DNA of 28,838 nt from Apostichopus parvimensis. Lineage: Eukaryota > Echinodermata > Holothuroidea > Aspidochirotida > Stichopodidae. Both the position numbers and the translations under genes were made by a program. The notes under the pieces were generated by a model, which was given only the letters and a program-made list of their open reading frames with translations, ran no database searches and was not told where the DNA came from. Positions 1 through 12,600 of this stretch are shown here, piece after piece (the first letter of the stretch is position 1; the number at the start of each line of letters is the position of its first letter). Location of the stretch: assembly GCA_000934455.1 (NCBI GenBank), contig KN885475.1:25664-54501 (forward strand), given 5' to 3'.

Positions 1-2340
1 TATGTGCTATTTGTAAAGCGCTTTCCAATAAAATCTCAAAGCGCTGTACAGAAATAAATACCTCAAAGATATCAAATAATACCAAAAAATTGCACCAGGT
101 AACTAAAAATAGCAAAACAAAGAATAAAAAGGAATAATTAAAACATAAGAGCAAATATTTGCATTTCACTACAGTATAAAGTGTTTAAATTAAACATTTT
201 AAAATATGTGTTTTAAAATCCCTTTTAAAATGATTACGATGAGTTAAAGAACGGATATTTCCTGAAAGACTTCCAAACTTGGGGGCAGCTGCTGTGAAAG
301 ATCTCTCTCCGTAGAAGTTGGTTTGGATTTAGAAGGATGGCAAAGAAGGATTTGTGATTTGGAGCGTTAACTACGACATGGTTCATATTTGGTGATGAGT
401 TCCGAAATGTAGACAGGAGCCATATTATTTAGAGATTTGAAAGTGAGCAGTGCTATCTTATAATTGATACGTTGTTGTATTGGTAGCTAATGCAGTTCAC
501 GAAGGATAGGGGTTATATGCTCATTCTTCTTGCAACGCGTTACTAATCTGGCGGCAGAATTTTGTACTCGCTGCAACTTCGATATTTCACTTGACGGAGA
601 CGTGATGTTACAATACGTGAACAAGTCGTTGGGGGGACTTAATATCTGAGATATCTGCTCAGTTGTCCAATCTTGTAAATGGCAAAGGAGGCAGCGGAGA
701 CGATGTTTTTCACGTGATCTTTTATTAGGAGGTTACTATATATGATGATTCCAAGGTTCTTTGCATTACTGGTTATATCAACGAATGTGTCACCGATCGC
801 AATTCTAGGGAAAGGGACCGTTCATAAATTTAGAAGAAATGTGAATGACTTCTGTCTTAGAATCGTTAAACATCATCTTATTGTGTATACTCCATGAATT
901 AGAATCTCTAATACAGAGCTCTAAGCTGGAAACTGCTGATTGTTGCTCGCATGGTCTCAAAGTGAGGTATAATTGGGTGTCGTCGGAATAAGACATATAA
1001 TCGATGCCATGAGCAGTAATAATATCACCCACCTGACAAAACTCCCCCTATGTCGATTGAATACGTCCTCGTAGATAGGATTCGAACCATTTCAATGGAT
1101 TCCGACAATACCATAGTGGGATTGCGAGCGTTCAAGTATAGTATAATAATCTATGGTATCAAACGCAGCTCACATATCGAGTAGGGACAGAACAGCTTCT
1201 TGGTGTTGATCGACAGCTCGTAAGGGATCAACCTGGATTCGTAACATTGCAGTCTCAGTGCTGTGAAATTTATGATATGCCGATTGTTTTGGAACATGAA
1301 GACCGGTGTGCTAAAGATATTCATTAAGCTGTGCTGCAACAGCTCGCTCTATAGTTTTATAAATGAATTTAAGGTTTGATATTGGTCTATAGTGTTAAAC
1401 ATCGTTGTGGTTTAGGCCTGTTTTCTTCAGAAGTGGTAAAACTTGGGCAGTTTTCAAGGTGTGTGGTATAGTTCCAGATGAAAAGGAGTGATTGATGATG
1501 CTCGTAATATGAGGCAGTAGAGGATCAAAACATGATTTGAGGAGCTCAGTTGGAATTGGGTCCAAAGCACATGACGTGGTGGCAGATTGGGTGATATGTT
1601 TTCGAACGTAGTCAATATCAATATTACCAAATGACGTAAGAGTGCTATCACAAGCGTCACGAAGATCAGGAGACATATTTGGGGGTGCTATGTTGTCAAG
1701 TTTGTCGCGGAGGTTTCGAACCTTTTAAAGAAAGTAGCGAAACCATTTGCTAGCGTTTTCTCCGAATCATGATCTGGTAAAATACGTGCTTGACTAGGTC
1801 TGCACGTGCGATCTATAAGTCCAAACAATTGCCGGTCGCTGCACTTTTCAATTTCATCTTGGTAATAACTACATTTGGCTTTATTGAGCATTTCACGATA
1901 GAGCTTGCATTGGTCGAGGTACAGCTGCTTGTCTATCACCAATCCAGATTTGATCATTTTCCTCTCTAATCTTCTTCTCCGCTGTTTAACTCGTTGTATA
2001 TTCATCACAATACCATGGCGCACGTGGTCGAATAGTGATTATGCGTTGTTTAAGAGGAGCGTGGGTATCGAGCTTACCGAGAAGAGCGGATTCATATCGT
2101 CCAACAAGGTTTGAGGCTGAGCCCGATGATATAGGCAACTTGGCGATGTCTGCTTTGAAAACACCAACATCAAATCTTCGAAGTTTGCAAGAGCAAAATC
2201 TGACTTTAACAAGAGGTGGTCGCGATATATTAAGGGCACACTTGACTACCATGCGATCAAATGGCATTCCAGTATGAACATATATGTTGGAAGTAAGTGG
2301 CACAGCTTTCCTAGAATGGGAAGCTGACTTTACTTTGAAG
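1..2340 (-). mobile_element. Decayed CR1/L2-like non-LTR retrotransposon (LINE), 5'-truncated
   Basis: Read on the minus strand, this stretch gives successive pieces of one LINE ORF2 protein, broken by frameshifts and stops. From 5' to 3' they are an endonuclease-RT linker (HAPLKQR, around 2050), a basic region (RRRRLERKM, around 1960), the RT entry region (CALDPIPTELLKSC, 1500-1580; YRPISNL, around 1380), the RT catalytic motif as YSDDTQ (around 980) and a C-terminal tail (about 580-460) rich in stops. The 3' end, near base 1, has the GCGCTTT-rich tail typical of this LINE group. Most of the endonuclease is missing at the 5' end, as expected of incomplete reverse transcription. The element cannot be active. 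The clade is assigned from motif memory (CR1/L2/Crack/Daphne-type), not from a search. Confidence 0.85.
805..2280 (-). pseudogene. Broken reverse transcriptase (ORF2) of the LINE relic
   Basis: This is the recognisable coding core of the element above. At least three reading frames are needed to read through it: about 2280-1990, 2023-1690 and 1676-1395, then pieces with stops down to the frame at 1032-805. The catalytic aspartates in YSDDTQ are still present, but there are frameshifts near 2000 and 1690 and in-frame stops around 1330 and 1180. It is a fossil of an RNA-dependent DNA polymerase and makes no functional product. Confidence 0.8.
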
Positions 2341-2365
2341 CTGACTTTGAAGCTGGCTTTACTTT
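2320..2365 (+). repeat. Short tandem repeat GAAGCTGRCTTT(ACTTT)
   Basis: Three consecutive units are visible: a 17-mer GAAGCTGACTTTACTTT, a 12-mer GAAGCTGACTTT and a 17-mer GAAGCTGGCTTTACTTT. They lie at the 5' truncation end of the LINE relic, so they may mark the insertion junction or later slippage. Confidence 0.75.
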
Positions 2366-3503
2366 GATAATAGCCACGCCTTCTCCCCACCCAACCATAA
2401 TTCCAATTTACATATTACTATTAAATGCACAGAATACAAATATTAAATATAAAATACCAAACATTACCAACCTTGCTCCATTTACCAGATTTTAAATCAA
2501 GATAACAGGCTTTATCTGATGATATAACTGTACAAGAAAATGTAAATACAACTAAATTAATGAAACAAAGATAAGTATATAGAAAACAAGTGACGTGTAT
2601 TTTGAATATTGCTTAATATTCCATATTTCATTTCCATAAGCTGTATCTGCTAACAGTAATATACAATGGAACTGTACGGTACTATCTCGTCAACAAAATT
2701 AGACTAATGGTGTGTGTGAGTAATAACACATACTGAAATTAATCCACTGATGACGGAGAAGGGGTGTAGGAGGATGTTAATCCTTCCAATAAAGTGTTCT
2801 CTGTGTTTCCTAGGTTAATACCTCCAGCGCACAGTCCTTAATTTTATTCCAAAAATAACATTTTGAGTATATGTCTCATGAGAGTAATTTACAATTATTT
2901 CAAATATATAAAGGGACTACATTTTCACAGTTTACATAAACACAATAACTCAGTATTTAAAGTCATCCGTCGATGGATTTATATTCTGTGAATTCAGTTT
3001 CTGGTTTGTATTTTAAAGGCAAGAGAATGTTTAAGAAAACTGTTCTTCCACTTAAATGGAAATCTTTATCAGGCCTCGCGATTTCGGCTGTTGTTTTTTT
3101 TTTTTTGCTGTTTACCGTTAGATACGAAAAGCAAATGTATTTTTTTTGCTAGTTGATATTAAGAACAAAAACACAGGGTGAGTCGATTAACAATTGTCTG
3201 TCAAAGTCGGTAGTATCTCTGTAACATAAGCCCCATATTACGGTTTTTAATAGTACTGCTCTCAATAGACTGTACAATAACTGATGTTTGTGTCATTGCC
3301 ATCGAGTCTTTAGGACTTGTATGTTTTGACAAGTGACTAAAGTTGTAAAATTAGGTCTGTATATAACAGCTTTGATCCCGAATCGTAAGTGATCTCTGCA
3401 TATAAAGGTAGAAAAATAAATATTACATTTTTGCCTTCTTTACCCAACCTTTGAAACTTTATGAGAAATAAAGTGAAACACTGTTTCAGAATAATATAAA
3501 TGC
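2366..3503. other. Non-coding, 3' flank of the NACHT gene
   Basis: AT-rich sequence with no convincing gene. It lies downstream of the last exon of the minus-strand receptor gene and probably holds its 3' UTR and polyadenylation site. A minus-strand open stretch at 2963-3087 fits the phase for a further terminal exon but has no pyrimidine tract before its AG. A T-tract lies near 3093-3106. Confidence 0.5.
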
Positions 3504-3606
3504 TTAATAAGGCCAATATAATACCTGACCTTTAATATTCCTTGATCTTGATTCTTCTGGAATGATATCTGGCTTGATCAAAGACGGCAGTTTACAGTTA
3601 GCAAGT
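3504..3606 (-). CDS. Exon 11: last recognised LRR-like exon
   Basis: Acceptor tctttctctttgaag enters in phase 2, matching exon 10 and giving a continuous KALRLANCKLPSLIKPDIIP. The frame reaches a TAA at 3504-3506 (ending GQVLYWPY), or it could splice out at 3530 (AAAG|gtcagg, phase 1) to an exon I could not identify with confidence. Confidence 0.62.
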
Positions 3607-6600
3607 CTTCAAAGAGAAAGAAAAGAATGAAGTTAAAAAATATATTTCACATGTTATAAAATCAAAGAATATATTGTGCTACGATTCTCATAAATGAGCT
3701 GGATATGAATGGATTTATTTCCATCCTATTTGGTGTGAAGCGGGGTGTTTGGAAGGTGTGGATGTATCGGCTCACTTTTGGTGCCAATAATAAAAACGAT
3801 ATATGATAGTACACAAAAAGGTAAAATAACTCGCAATGCATAAACTTACATCATATTATAATATTACCAAAAATCTGTCCTTATGCATCATTCCAGGAAT
3901 ATTATAATAAACACACAGTGCTGTGAAGTACAGTTTCATACGCGACCCTGACTATTTTACTTTTACAAAACACAGGTATTTAGACCAAATACTGTATAAC
4001 ACTCATTGAAACCATGGACGCTAAGCATTGTCCGCAATAATGTCCTATGTTGTGTTTTTGATATTTACTACATTTTGGCATGATTATAGGATACAGCACA
4101 ATATTTTAGGTTTGTTTAAATTTGCTCATTTTGACTTTATTTGTTTGTGATTTTACTTTGACTTTGGTTTTAACTACTAAGGTCAAGCCTTATTCAACTT
4201 AATATCATGAAAAGTCTCCATCCCAGACAGATCCACCCTACACTCACACATGGATACAAAAGTTACAACAAGATGTTAACTGCGCAGTAACTATTGTAAA
4301 ATACTGAGTAGCAAATTCAATTTTTAAGGTATTTACCAATTAACAAATCCTTTAAAATAGCGTAACAATATAAACTACTCGTTTTTAAATATGACTTTGT
4401 AAACTCAACTGGAGTAGAATATGACTGCACAATGCCCTGCTCCTATTTCCTCATATATGTACCTCTATCGTTAACCCTCTGACTTACAGACCTCCCACCC
4501 CACGAAAAGCATGTAATGTGATATAACCACTTACCGTAGTGCCTTGAATCTTGGTGACTTTATTCCATAATTTATTAATCCGATCACTTCTTCCTCGCTT
4601 AGTTCTTTACTTTCTCCTCCATTGATGGATATCTGCTCTACTGATGATAGGCTTGATAAACAAAGACCGGACTCAAGTCTGATATCTTTACCGTCAAATC
4701 CACTGAAGGACCATCTTAGGCGTAGATGAGATATTGGAATCTGAAAAATAGGAAAGCAAGATCGCAGTTATATTATGTTTACTTAGTAATAGACAAATAC
4801 ATAAATTCTAATAAACAAGAAATATACGCATTAATGTTTGTATGACATAAATTATCTAAGTTTTCACATAAAAAACTCACAATTTACTGATAACTCTAAA
4901 AAACAAACTTGACAGTTATGTTTGCGTACGCACGTTTCATTTCATTTACTGCAGAAACTTATAAACGCCTAAACTGTATCCACGCTTAATTTGAACTGTA
5001 TTGTGACCAAACAAAAATGTTATCATGTTTTATATAACTTTACGGAATAATGTGAAGCACATTTATGTTTGAAATCTTATCATTTTTATCCAGATAATTA
5101 AGACCCCACTCAAATGTTGTTCGTTCTACAGTTATTGTAGTTGATCCAGTTGGTACATACATGTATGTATTTTTACAACAGACAAACCAGCCAAAACCAG
5201 ACAACGTTCCTGTCGTGAAGAGCCCGCTACAATCGACTTCTCTTCCCGATAGCTGCAGTTCATCATTTATAATTAAACTGAAATTTCTGATTGCAACGAT
5301 GTTAACTAATACCTTCACTTTGTAAGCAATGTTTCATTATTGACAAGATAAAATTGTAAGCATCAGGTATGTTGTGTGGTTATATGTTATTATTCATTAA
5401 TCTGAGAAACCCCAAACGAATTGCAATTAGAAATATATGTTTACAATCTTTTTAAGGTTGGCTCGGAAATAAATAATTTTTCCATCTCCCATCTGGTTAT
5501 TCTTTCAGTGAATAATTTATTCCTCTTTTTGGACGCTTTAAACAATTGTACAATTGTGCTATGAAACCAACTCTGACTGGTCTCGAACATGACGCATTCG
5601 GTATTAGACCTGAATCTATATGCGAACTGCACTAGACATATGTCCTTCGATGCAACACTGCCATCCAGAGATGATATGTTATACACCTCGACCTGAATGA
5701 TAATTGTTACCCCAAACATAGTACCGTAACTAATACAATGAATCTAACAATAAATTCCGAATGCGATTTGAGAATTGAGCACATTTCCTGTGAATATCAT
5801 GTAGTGGATCCAAGGGCTTATCATTGCCAGGGGGAATGGGGCGGACGCACCCATCGCTTCTTGAGATATTTCCAATCTGCATGAAAGGGCACGCCCCACA
5901 ACTCCACCCACTCTATTCGCTTCCCGAACTTAATTACTGACCTTCGCCCGTAGTACCAAGACCTTGACAAAACCCGGCAACACACCACTTCATCGATAAC
6001 AAGTGATCGGGTTGTGTATTAGTGACGTTTAGAGGTCATCCACTGACCTACATGGAGTGTGACCACTCCCGATTTTACAATTTCCCAAGATCAGGCCCCA
6101 AAAAATGCCAAGAAATCCCAAGGACACTGTACTGTTTGGATATCTAGCAATATCTAGCGATATTTATAGGGATGAAAATCCCAAGATCTTCCCTAAATTG
6201 AAGGCAGATAGAGAATGGAAGCCTTCAGTGTGAAATGAACTTAAAACTATGCGTCTTTTGAAACGAAAAGAATGTGGGGCATTTGACAATAAACAGATAC
6301 AAGTTATTTATTTCAGTCTCATTTCAATTATTCGAGTTTTTAAAGCAAACAGCAGATTTTACATCCTATCAGTGAGCATGATAATAGCTTTCCAGGATGA
6401 ACATCCTCCAAACTGTCTATGTGAGTAGTGTTCAGTTTCGGGTCACGCATATTAATACATTGAGGAAATTGGTATAGGTGGATAGGCACCCTGTGCATTA
6501 CAAAAGCTTGGTGGTTATCTCAATGATTTGTTTAAAAATGTAGATTTTAATAAAATAGCGGGATTCAAAATGAGGTAAATGTTGAAAAGAACAGAGCTGA

Positions 6601-9600
6601 TATTAGTTAACTTATATAAAAATGAATCTTGTTTCTTAAACGATAAATAACATATCTTTCCTACATTGCTGTAAAACATCATGCATGATAATAGCTTTCC
6701 AGGATGAACATCCTCCAAACTGTCTATGTGAGTAGTGTTCAGTTTCGATAATATCTGATATTTATTCATTTCCTTCTACGAAGTTTTATTGTAGCCGTTA
6801 TAAGAGGTTTTAATATATTGTACACCAACACATGGGCGCATATCCTGGCGGGAACAGCGGGACGCGTCCCCATCAATTTTTTTTCAGTGGTGGGGACATT
6901 ATATACCGTGTTCGAACCAATTTGTCTTGATCAAACGTTGCATTTCAAATTCCCATGTATTGAACTTTGTTTGATCCAGCATTGTGCAAATGACATGCTG
7001 TAAAAGACGAGAATTATTACTATGGACACTGTTAGGCGTGACTTCTCCACTAAAGTATTAACACATTCAATCATGTAAAACATAATCTATACACGAGACT
7101 GGTTAATTGTGGTCAGCAAAACGGACTGAATGCGAATAAAACTATCGTTAACAACTCACACTGTGTGTAGCCAATTTGAGCCAGCTTCACGTCCAGTTCT
7201 CATTTTATTATATTTATCCACAGTTGTTAAATAAAGGACAAAAATCGTATTCGCGGCAGTATATAATTGATTTCTGGGAGAGAACCACGTACCTAACGTA
7301 TACAAAAGTCTACTTGGATTATTTGTCCCTGATTTTTTTCTGCAGACGCCCATGTATTTCCCCAAACTAAATTTATGAGCCATTAGATCTAAAACTTAAG
7401 TTGGTCTGGGAGCATCATTGGTCTGGAAAGTGTTATTTCCGGCGTTCTGGGAGATATATTTGCCAAACATTTCTGGTACGTTACGCGCGAACCCATGGTA
7501 GCGCTCCACTTAGATAGTTTCAGAGAACAGACACGCGTCCCCACCATTATCCAAGACTGATCTGCGCCCATGCACCAATAAATTAACTGTGTCTGAATTT
7601 TCAAAAATTCCCTGACCAACATTCTTAAACATTCTTCCCTCTTCTCGTGCAATTTTGACCGGTCTGTTAGGGGTTGAAGGTGGTTTTTCTATATTGGTTG
7701 TCCATAGATGTAATTTTGTGCAACATTATGTGTATGTTTTGAAGTGAAGTTTCAAATTCTGAACAAATAATGGGGGGGGGGGGGGGGGGTATCAAAACCA
7801 GAAATTGTCTTGTGCGCTGCGCGCCAACCGATGGTGGTGCTCCGCCTATATAGTAATTCGCGCCCCCGTGTTAGAAGATTATGTAAACACGCTTGTAATT
7901 ACACATACTTTCAGCTAGTTAATAACATCATCAAACCATAAACAATATTCTCGCTAAAAAGACGTAAATCCAGTTGTATGTTCAAGGGAACGAATGACAC
8001 ACTAAGCGTACACACTTAATGTTACAATGGTAACACACTGTGTAGATCATTATATACGGCAGGATTGCGTGTGCTTTGAAAAAAGGTGTTTATTCTTGGA
8101 ATGTAAATTGAAAGGAAGCTTCATGGAATGTTTTTCTTTCGTCTAACTGTCTATTTGGTTTATGATAGTGAAGAATAGATAGCGCACTTCCCAAACACGA
8201 CACTTCCTTAGATATACGTAATGACAAAACTACGATCCTTATTTAAATGAAATCGTTCAATGAATCAAAATAAAAACCTGTCATGAATCTGCGTGATTGA
8301 GAAATAAAATCTCTGAATTCGCGAATTAAATAAAAAAAATTATTAAAGGACATTGAAAATGGTCGTGTTTGAACTTTACACAAGTATAACAACCAGTTAA
8401 TCAAACTGTGTATAACAGACTGAAAGCTTTGGAGATGAAAATCAAAATGACTTAGAAGTGAATTTCCGCAAACAAATCACATACTAACAACTCATAGGCA
8501 GGGGTACCACACAGATTTTATGGATATATGCAGAACTGACACTTCATCCGATAAAAAGCTATGCCGACAGAGAGTTGACAATTTCCCGGCGTCTAAATAA
8601 CGTCCGAACACGGGCACCAAGTGTAAACTCCCAGAATAAAATCAAGAGGGGCTTACATTGACCTCCTCTTCCGTACGTCCCTTAACTGAGAAACAAATAC
8701 TTACTAGACATTTTTTTCTGTACAGTACATAAATATATAACATATATAAAATGTCAAATTTTAAGATGTTACATGTCATTTCAGACAAAACGTCGGAATT
8801 TCTAAGATATCTTCGAAATGAGTCGAAAGTTAAAGAATGTTATATGTTGTATTAACTATGTTTTTTTAATAACTATGACATCACGAATACAAAAATATCT
8901 ATTTTGTTTTGTTGCAGGCGAGCTGCGATTTAAGGTCAACAAATGTGACTTGATACTTAATGAAAACCCCACACCTTTTTTGAGAAAGAAGGGTTGGGGG
9001 TTGTTAATGCTCATTGGCGGTCCAGCCAGTGTCATTTATTACGCTAAAGGGTGTCTTTGTGCTCATTTTTTTCGTATTTTATGCTATATAAAATAAAATT
9101 AAGACACCGTTGCAGTACAGTACATAAAAAAGTCACCTAGTCTATTATACTAGTTTCACATTTGACACGTAAAGTCAAACCAATCAGCAATTTGAGCGGA
9201 ATGTGAACATGGTAATCTTGAGAAGTGACAATTTCAATGAATCATATGTCGAAGTTGATTTGTCGGTGGATGTGAATATTAAGTTTGTCAAAGTAAGAAA
9301 TGTAAACATTGTAAATGTTATATCTCAAGTTGATATCTCAAGATTATATAACCGCACATTATATGTTGAGAACAAGAATTGCAAATGTATTGGTGTTCGG
9401 CAAGTGCTGACTGTCTTAGTCTACATCTGCCTTTGAGAGAAACACTTCCTGTTATGGTCGAAAACATGGTATGACGTAATGTTTGTTTTTATAGCTATAT
9501 TTCTATGTTTGTGATTGTATTCTATAAAGCTATTAAACACGTTATTTGGTGAAACGTTACTTACCTGGTTTTTTGATGCAACATCTAGTATTTGTAGCGT

Positions 9601-12600
9601 AGATCTCTGTAGTAGTTTATTATCGTACTTCCAAATGTATGTTACTCCAGACGAAACTAAATCAAAAACTGTTTTTAGAAATCTGTCATCTTTGTCTTTC
9701 TGTTCTAGCATGCACAAAATTGCGAACTTTTTACTTTCTTGTTTCTGCAGCAGGTATCGGATAACTTTCTCCCCGGCAATTTTGTTAAGTCCACACGCAA
9801 ATCTGTACAAATACTGCAGGTCAAAAGGATCTAAAGTTTGCAAAAACTTGTTGATACAATCAGTATTTCTACCAGGTAATTGTTCTGCAATGTAATGTGC
9901 AGCATACCACTCACAAAAGATTTTGTGATAAAAATGAACCTCTGTATTGTACTGAATATGGTCTTGTGCGTTTGATGTATCCGCGATAGTTAGTACTTCT
10001 TCTTCCACGAATATTCCAATACGAAGATACTGATCGTAAAACTTATGTCCTAGCTGATTGCAAAGCTGCTCACGATTCCAAACAAGTTTCTGATCGTTTC
10101 CACTCAAAGCTTCAAAAGCGATTTTGTCTAGTGCTTTGTGTTCATGTTCCAATAACTCGAAGTTTGTGACATTTTCGTCTTTCATTTTATTTTTCATGTG
10201 ATTGTGAAAACAAGATATCATATACCGGAAAAAACTAGTTACAGAATTGAAAGTTAAAGAATGTTTGTCTTCGTAAGTCATGTGCGCAAACATAACAAAG
10301 AATAGAGGAACCTGACAAAAGTCATCAAGAACGGGATTTTCCTCCAATTTTCTCATGATTCTATCCACTGCTTCTCCATGTGTTCCAACAACAGCCTTTT
10401 CAACATACTTTCTACGCGCCTCTTCTCCGAATCCTGTAAGCCGAACACGGTCTGAGTGAGGTGCAAAATCTTTCGGTACACAAGATGGTCTTGTCGTTAG
10501 AATGACGTTAAACCCCCGAAACATATTTTTCTTCATGATGTGATAAATGTCTGTTTCTGTACTTTCTTGATCGGGATACTCATCAAAGCCATCAAGTAAA
10601 ACCAACACGGAGGTCATCTGAGATAATATTTCTTTTATATCTTCCTCACTTATATCTGAGTCCCTCGGTAGAATGAATTTTCTAATGGCACTAAAAATCG
10701 AGTCAACTCCTCCAAGTTGCCGTAAACGTAAATATATCATAACGTCTACTCCACGCAATGGGGACTTAGATAGAGGTTTGCACCAGTCATAAAGTAACTG
10801 TAAAGTCAACGTTGACTTGCCGTAACCAGGTTCACCTTCTAGAGTCTGTCGTTTTGTTTTCAAACAGTTTTCTTTGACTACTTCTTGATACGATCCAAGC
10901 TTATCCCAACGTAATTTTCCTTCAGATATGCCTGTCATAATATCAATACCTCCCTCAATAAATACCTTGTCCACGCAATACATCCTATCTTTAATATAGG
11001 GGATTGGTTGAACAGAATCATAAAGTATTTCATACTTTGCTTTTAACTGCTTCATGAATCGCTCAGTTTTCTCAGAGTAACCTGTAATAGGAGTAACTAT
11101 GGTTTAAAAACAAATACACAGTATAAAATTGCAATACACGCTTCTGAAATACGTTAATTTGAACTTAAATTGATTGCTATTGGAATATTAAATACATTTT
11201 GGTTTAGCCCAGTGTGATCCACAATCGTTATACATGGTAACTTACGTTCTGCGAATACCAAAAATCGTTTATATTTCACATGCAATATTCGCATTTCTAT
11301 AACATTACTAGAGTCAGCTAAAAAATGTATACAATGCATATCCACCAATTTAAGACATGCGTCAATTTTAAACTGTTCACATTTTAGTAAAACTTACATT
11401 TATCCGATTTCGTCATTGGAATAGTCTGTGAAGACAAGCATCACATAGTTAGTTATCCATTAGTTATCAAATACAAGTTTGATTTCTTGTAACATCATTT
11501 AACATCCAACTGACGTCAGGTATAACCCTGCGTATGGGAGCGTTACCAACACTTACCTCACATACATATTTATGATACAATACCTGAGCGATACATGTTA
11601 GATTGTGTGCAGCATTTACAGAGGGCAAATCTGTATCCGATAGATACTATGCTTAATTGTATTAGAATGTATACTAGAGTGTAGCTGGTGTGTTTATATG
11701 TGATGTTCACTTGATGAGTACGTACACAGTTTCACACGATCAGTATCTACCTTATCCTGGTCCTAAATATTGAACAAGACAGGGTAATGTTAAGTCCATT
11801 ATCTGTCAAATTTGCATAAAACAAGTACTTTGAGTAGGGAAATAAGAACTTAGCGCTGTACAAAAGAGTAGTCAATAAATACAATAGTATTTCTGAGTTG
11901 TCTATTGTGGCTCAAATTTGTGTGTTTGTGCGTAAATGCTCAATGACAATGGATAATCGAGTGAAAGAAATTAATTTTGGTAATACCCAGTCGTCATTAC
12001 TTTGGTAAAAAACGTATTTTACACACATGCAACAAAAACATGGCGTACAATACATTGTCAAATTATGCTCACAGACACTGGCAGGGTTGTGTAACTCATC
12101 GCTAGTGAAACAGATAGATATATCCGTATGTGACCAGCTATACAGTTCCAACAAGTTGCCATACATTACCTCTGCTATATCATTGTTCAACATTTCTATT
12201 GGTTTCCTTCTTGCTGAAATGAAAACAAAGTTTTGCTTTTCGTCTGTGGTATACTTTGACTTTAATTTTACACTTGACTTTGTAATAACTACAGATGAAC
12301 AGATACTGAAGCCTAAACCGCTCTATGCTACTGAAGAAACACTGCGACCATATTTGACTGTATTAAATAATGAAACTGAATTATTTGGACTGCTTCCCAA
12401 TTATTGCTGACCTCTCTGACTTGTTCGTATGTGTTCCGTTCAACTTATTTTGTTGATATAGAATCATATAGAATAGTGATTACAATTTACTGGTTATAGA
12501 TATGTTTTTGAAAACGGGTCGGTCTCCCAGTTTGTTATGCAGAATATTTCTCTATGAAGAGTAATATTATACATACAAAAAGTGTATACATAAACCAATA

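Larger units (their letters stand above)
5693..9564. other. Large intron 7, carrying repeats
   Basis: This 3.9-kb intron separates the NACHT exon from the LRR-like exons. It contains a perfect 65-bp direct repeat (6376-6440 and 6683-6747), an 18-base G tract (7772-7789), and patches less AT-rich than the surroundings (about 5810-6000, 6830-6900, 7480-7570, 7810-7870) that look like fragments of dispersed elements. Open frames here are short on both strands and show no recognisable protein. Confidence 0.6.

Noticed and set aside
2963-3087. Possible terminal exon of the receptor gene (41 codons, right phase)
   Set aside because: The sequence before its AG is a poly-A-like run on the minus strand with no pyrimidine tract, and the peptide shows no recognisable feature. 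Kept only as a possibility.
6829-7585. Possible inverted repeat with ATGGGCGCA...GGGACGCGT arms
   Set aside because: Only short words match between the arms (ATGGGCGCAnATC, GGGACGCGT); overall similarity is too low to claim terminal inverted repeats.
9203-9436. 77-codon plus-strand frame rich in V, N and D
   Set aside because: It lies in intron 7 antisense to the receptor gene, is low in complexity (repeated VDV/VNI words) and has no recognisable domain.
9515-9895. 126-codon plus-strand frame
   Set aside because: It is the antisense shadow of the NACHT exon.
12027-12410. 127-codon plus-strand frame
   Set aside because: It overlaps the cytoplasmic exon antisense and shows no motif; chance opening.
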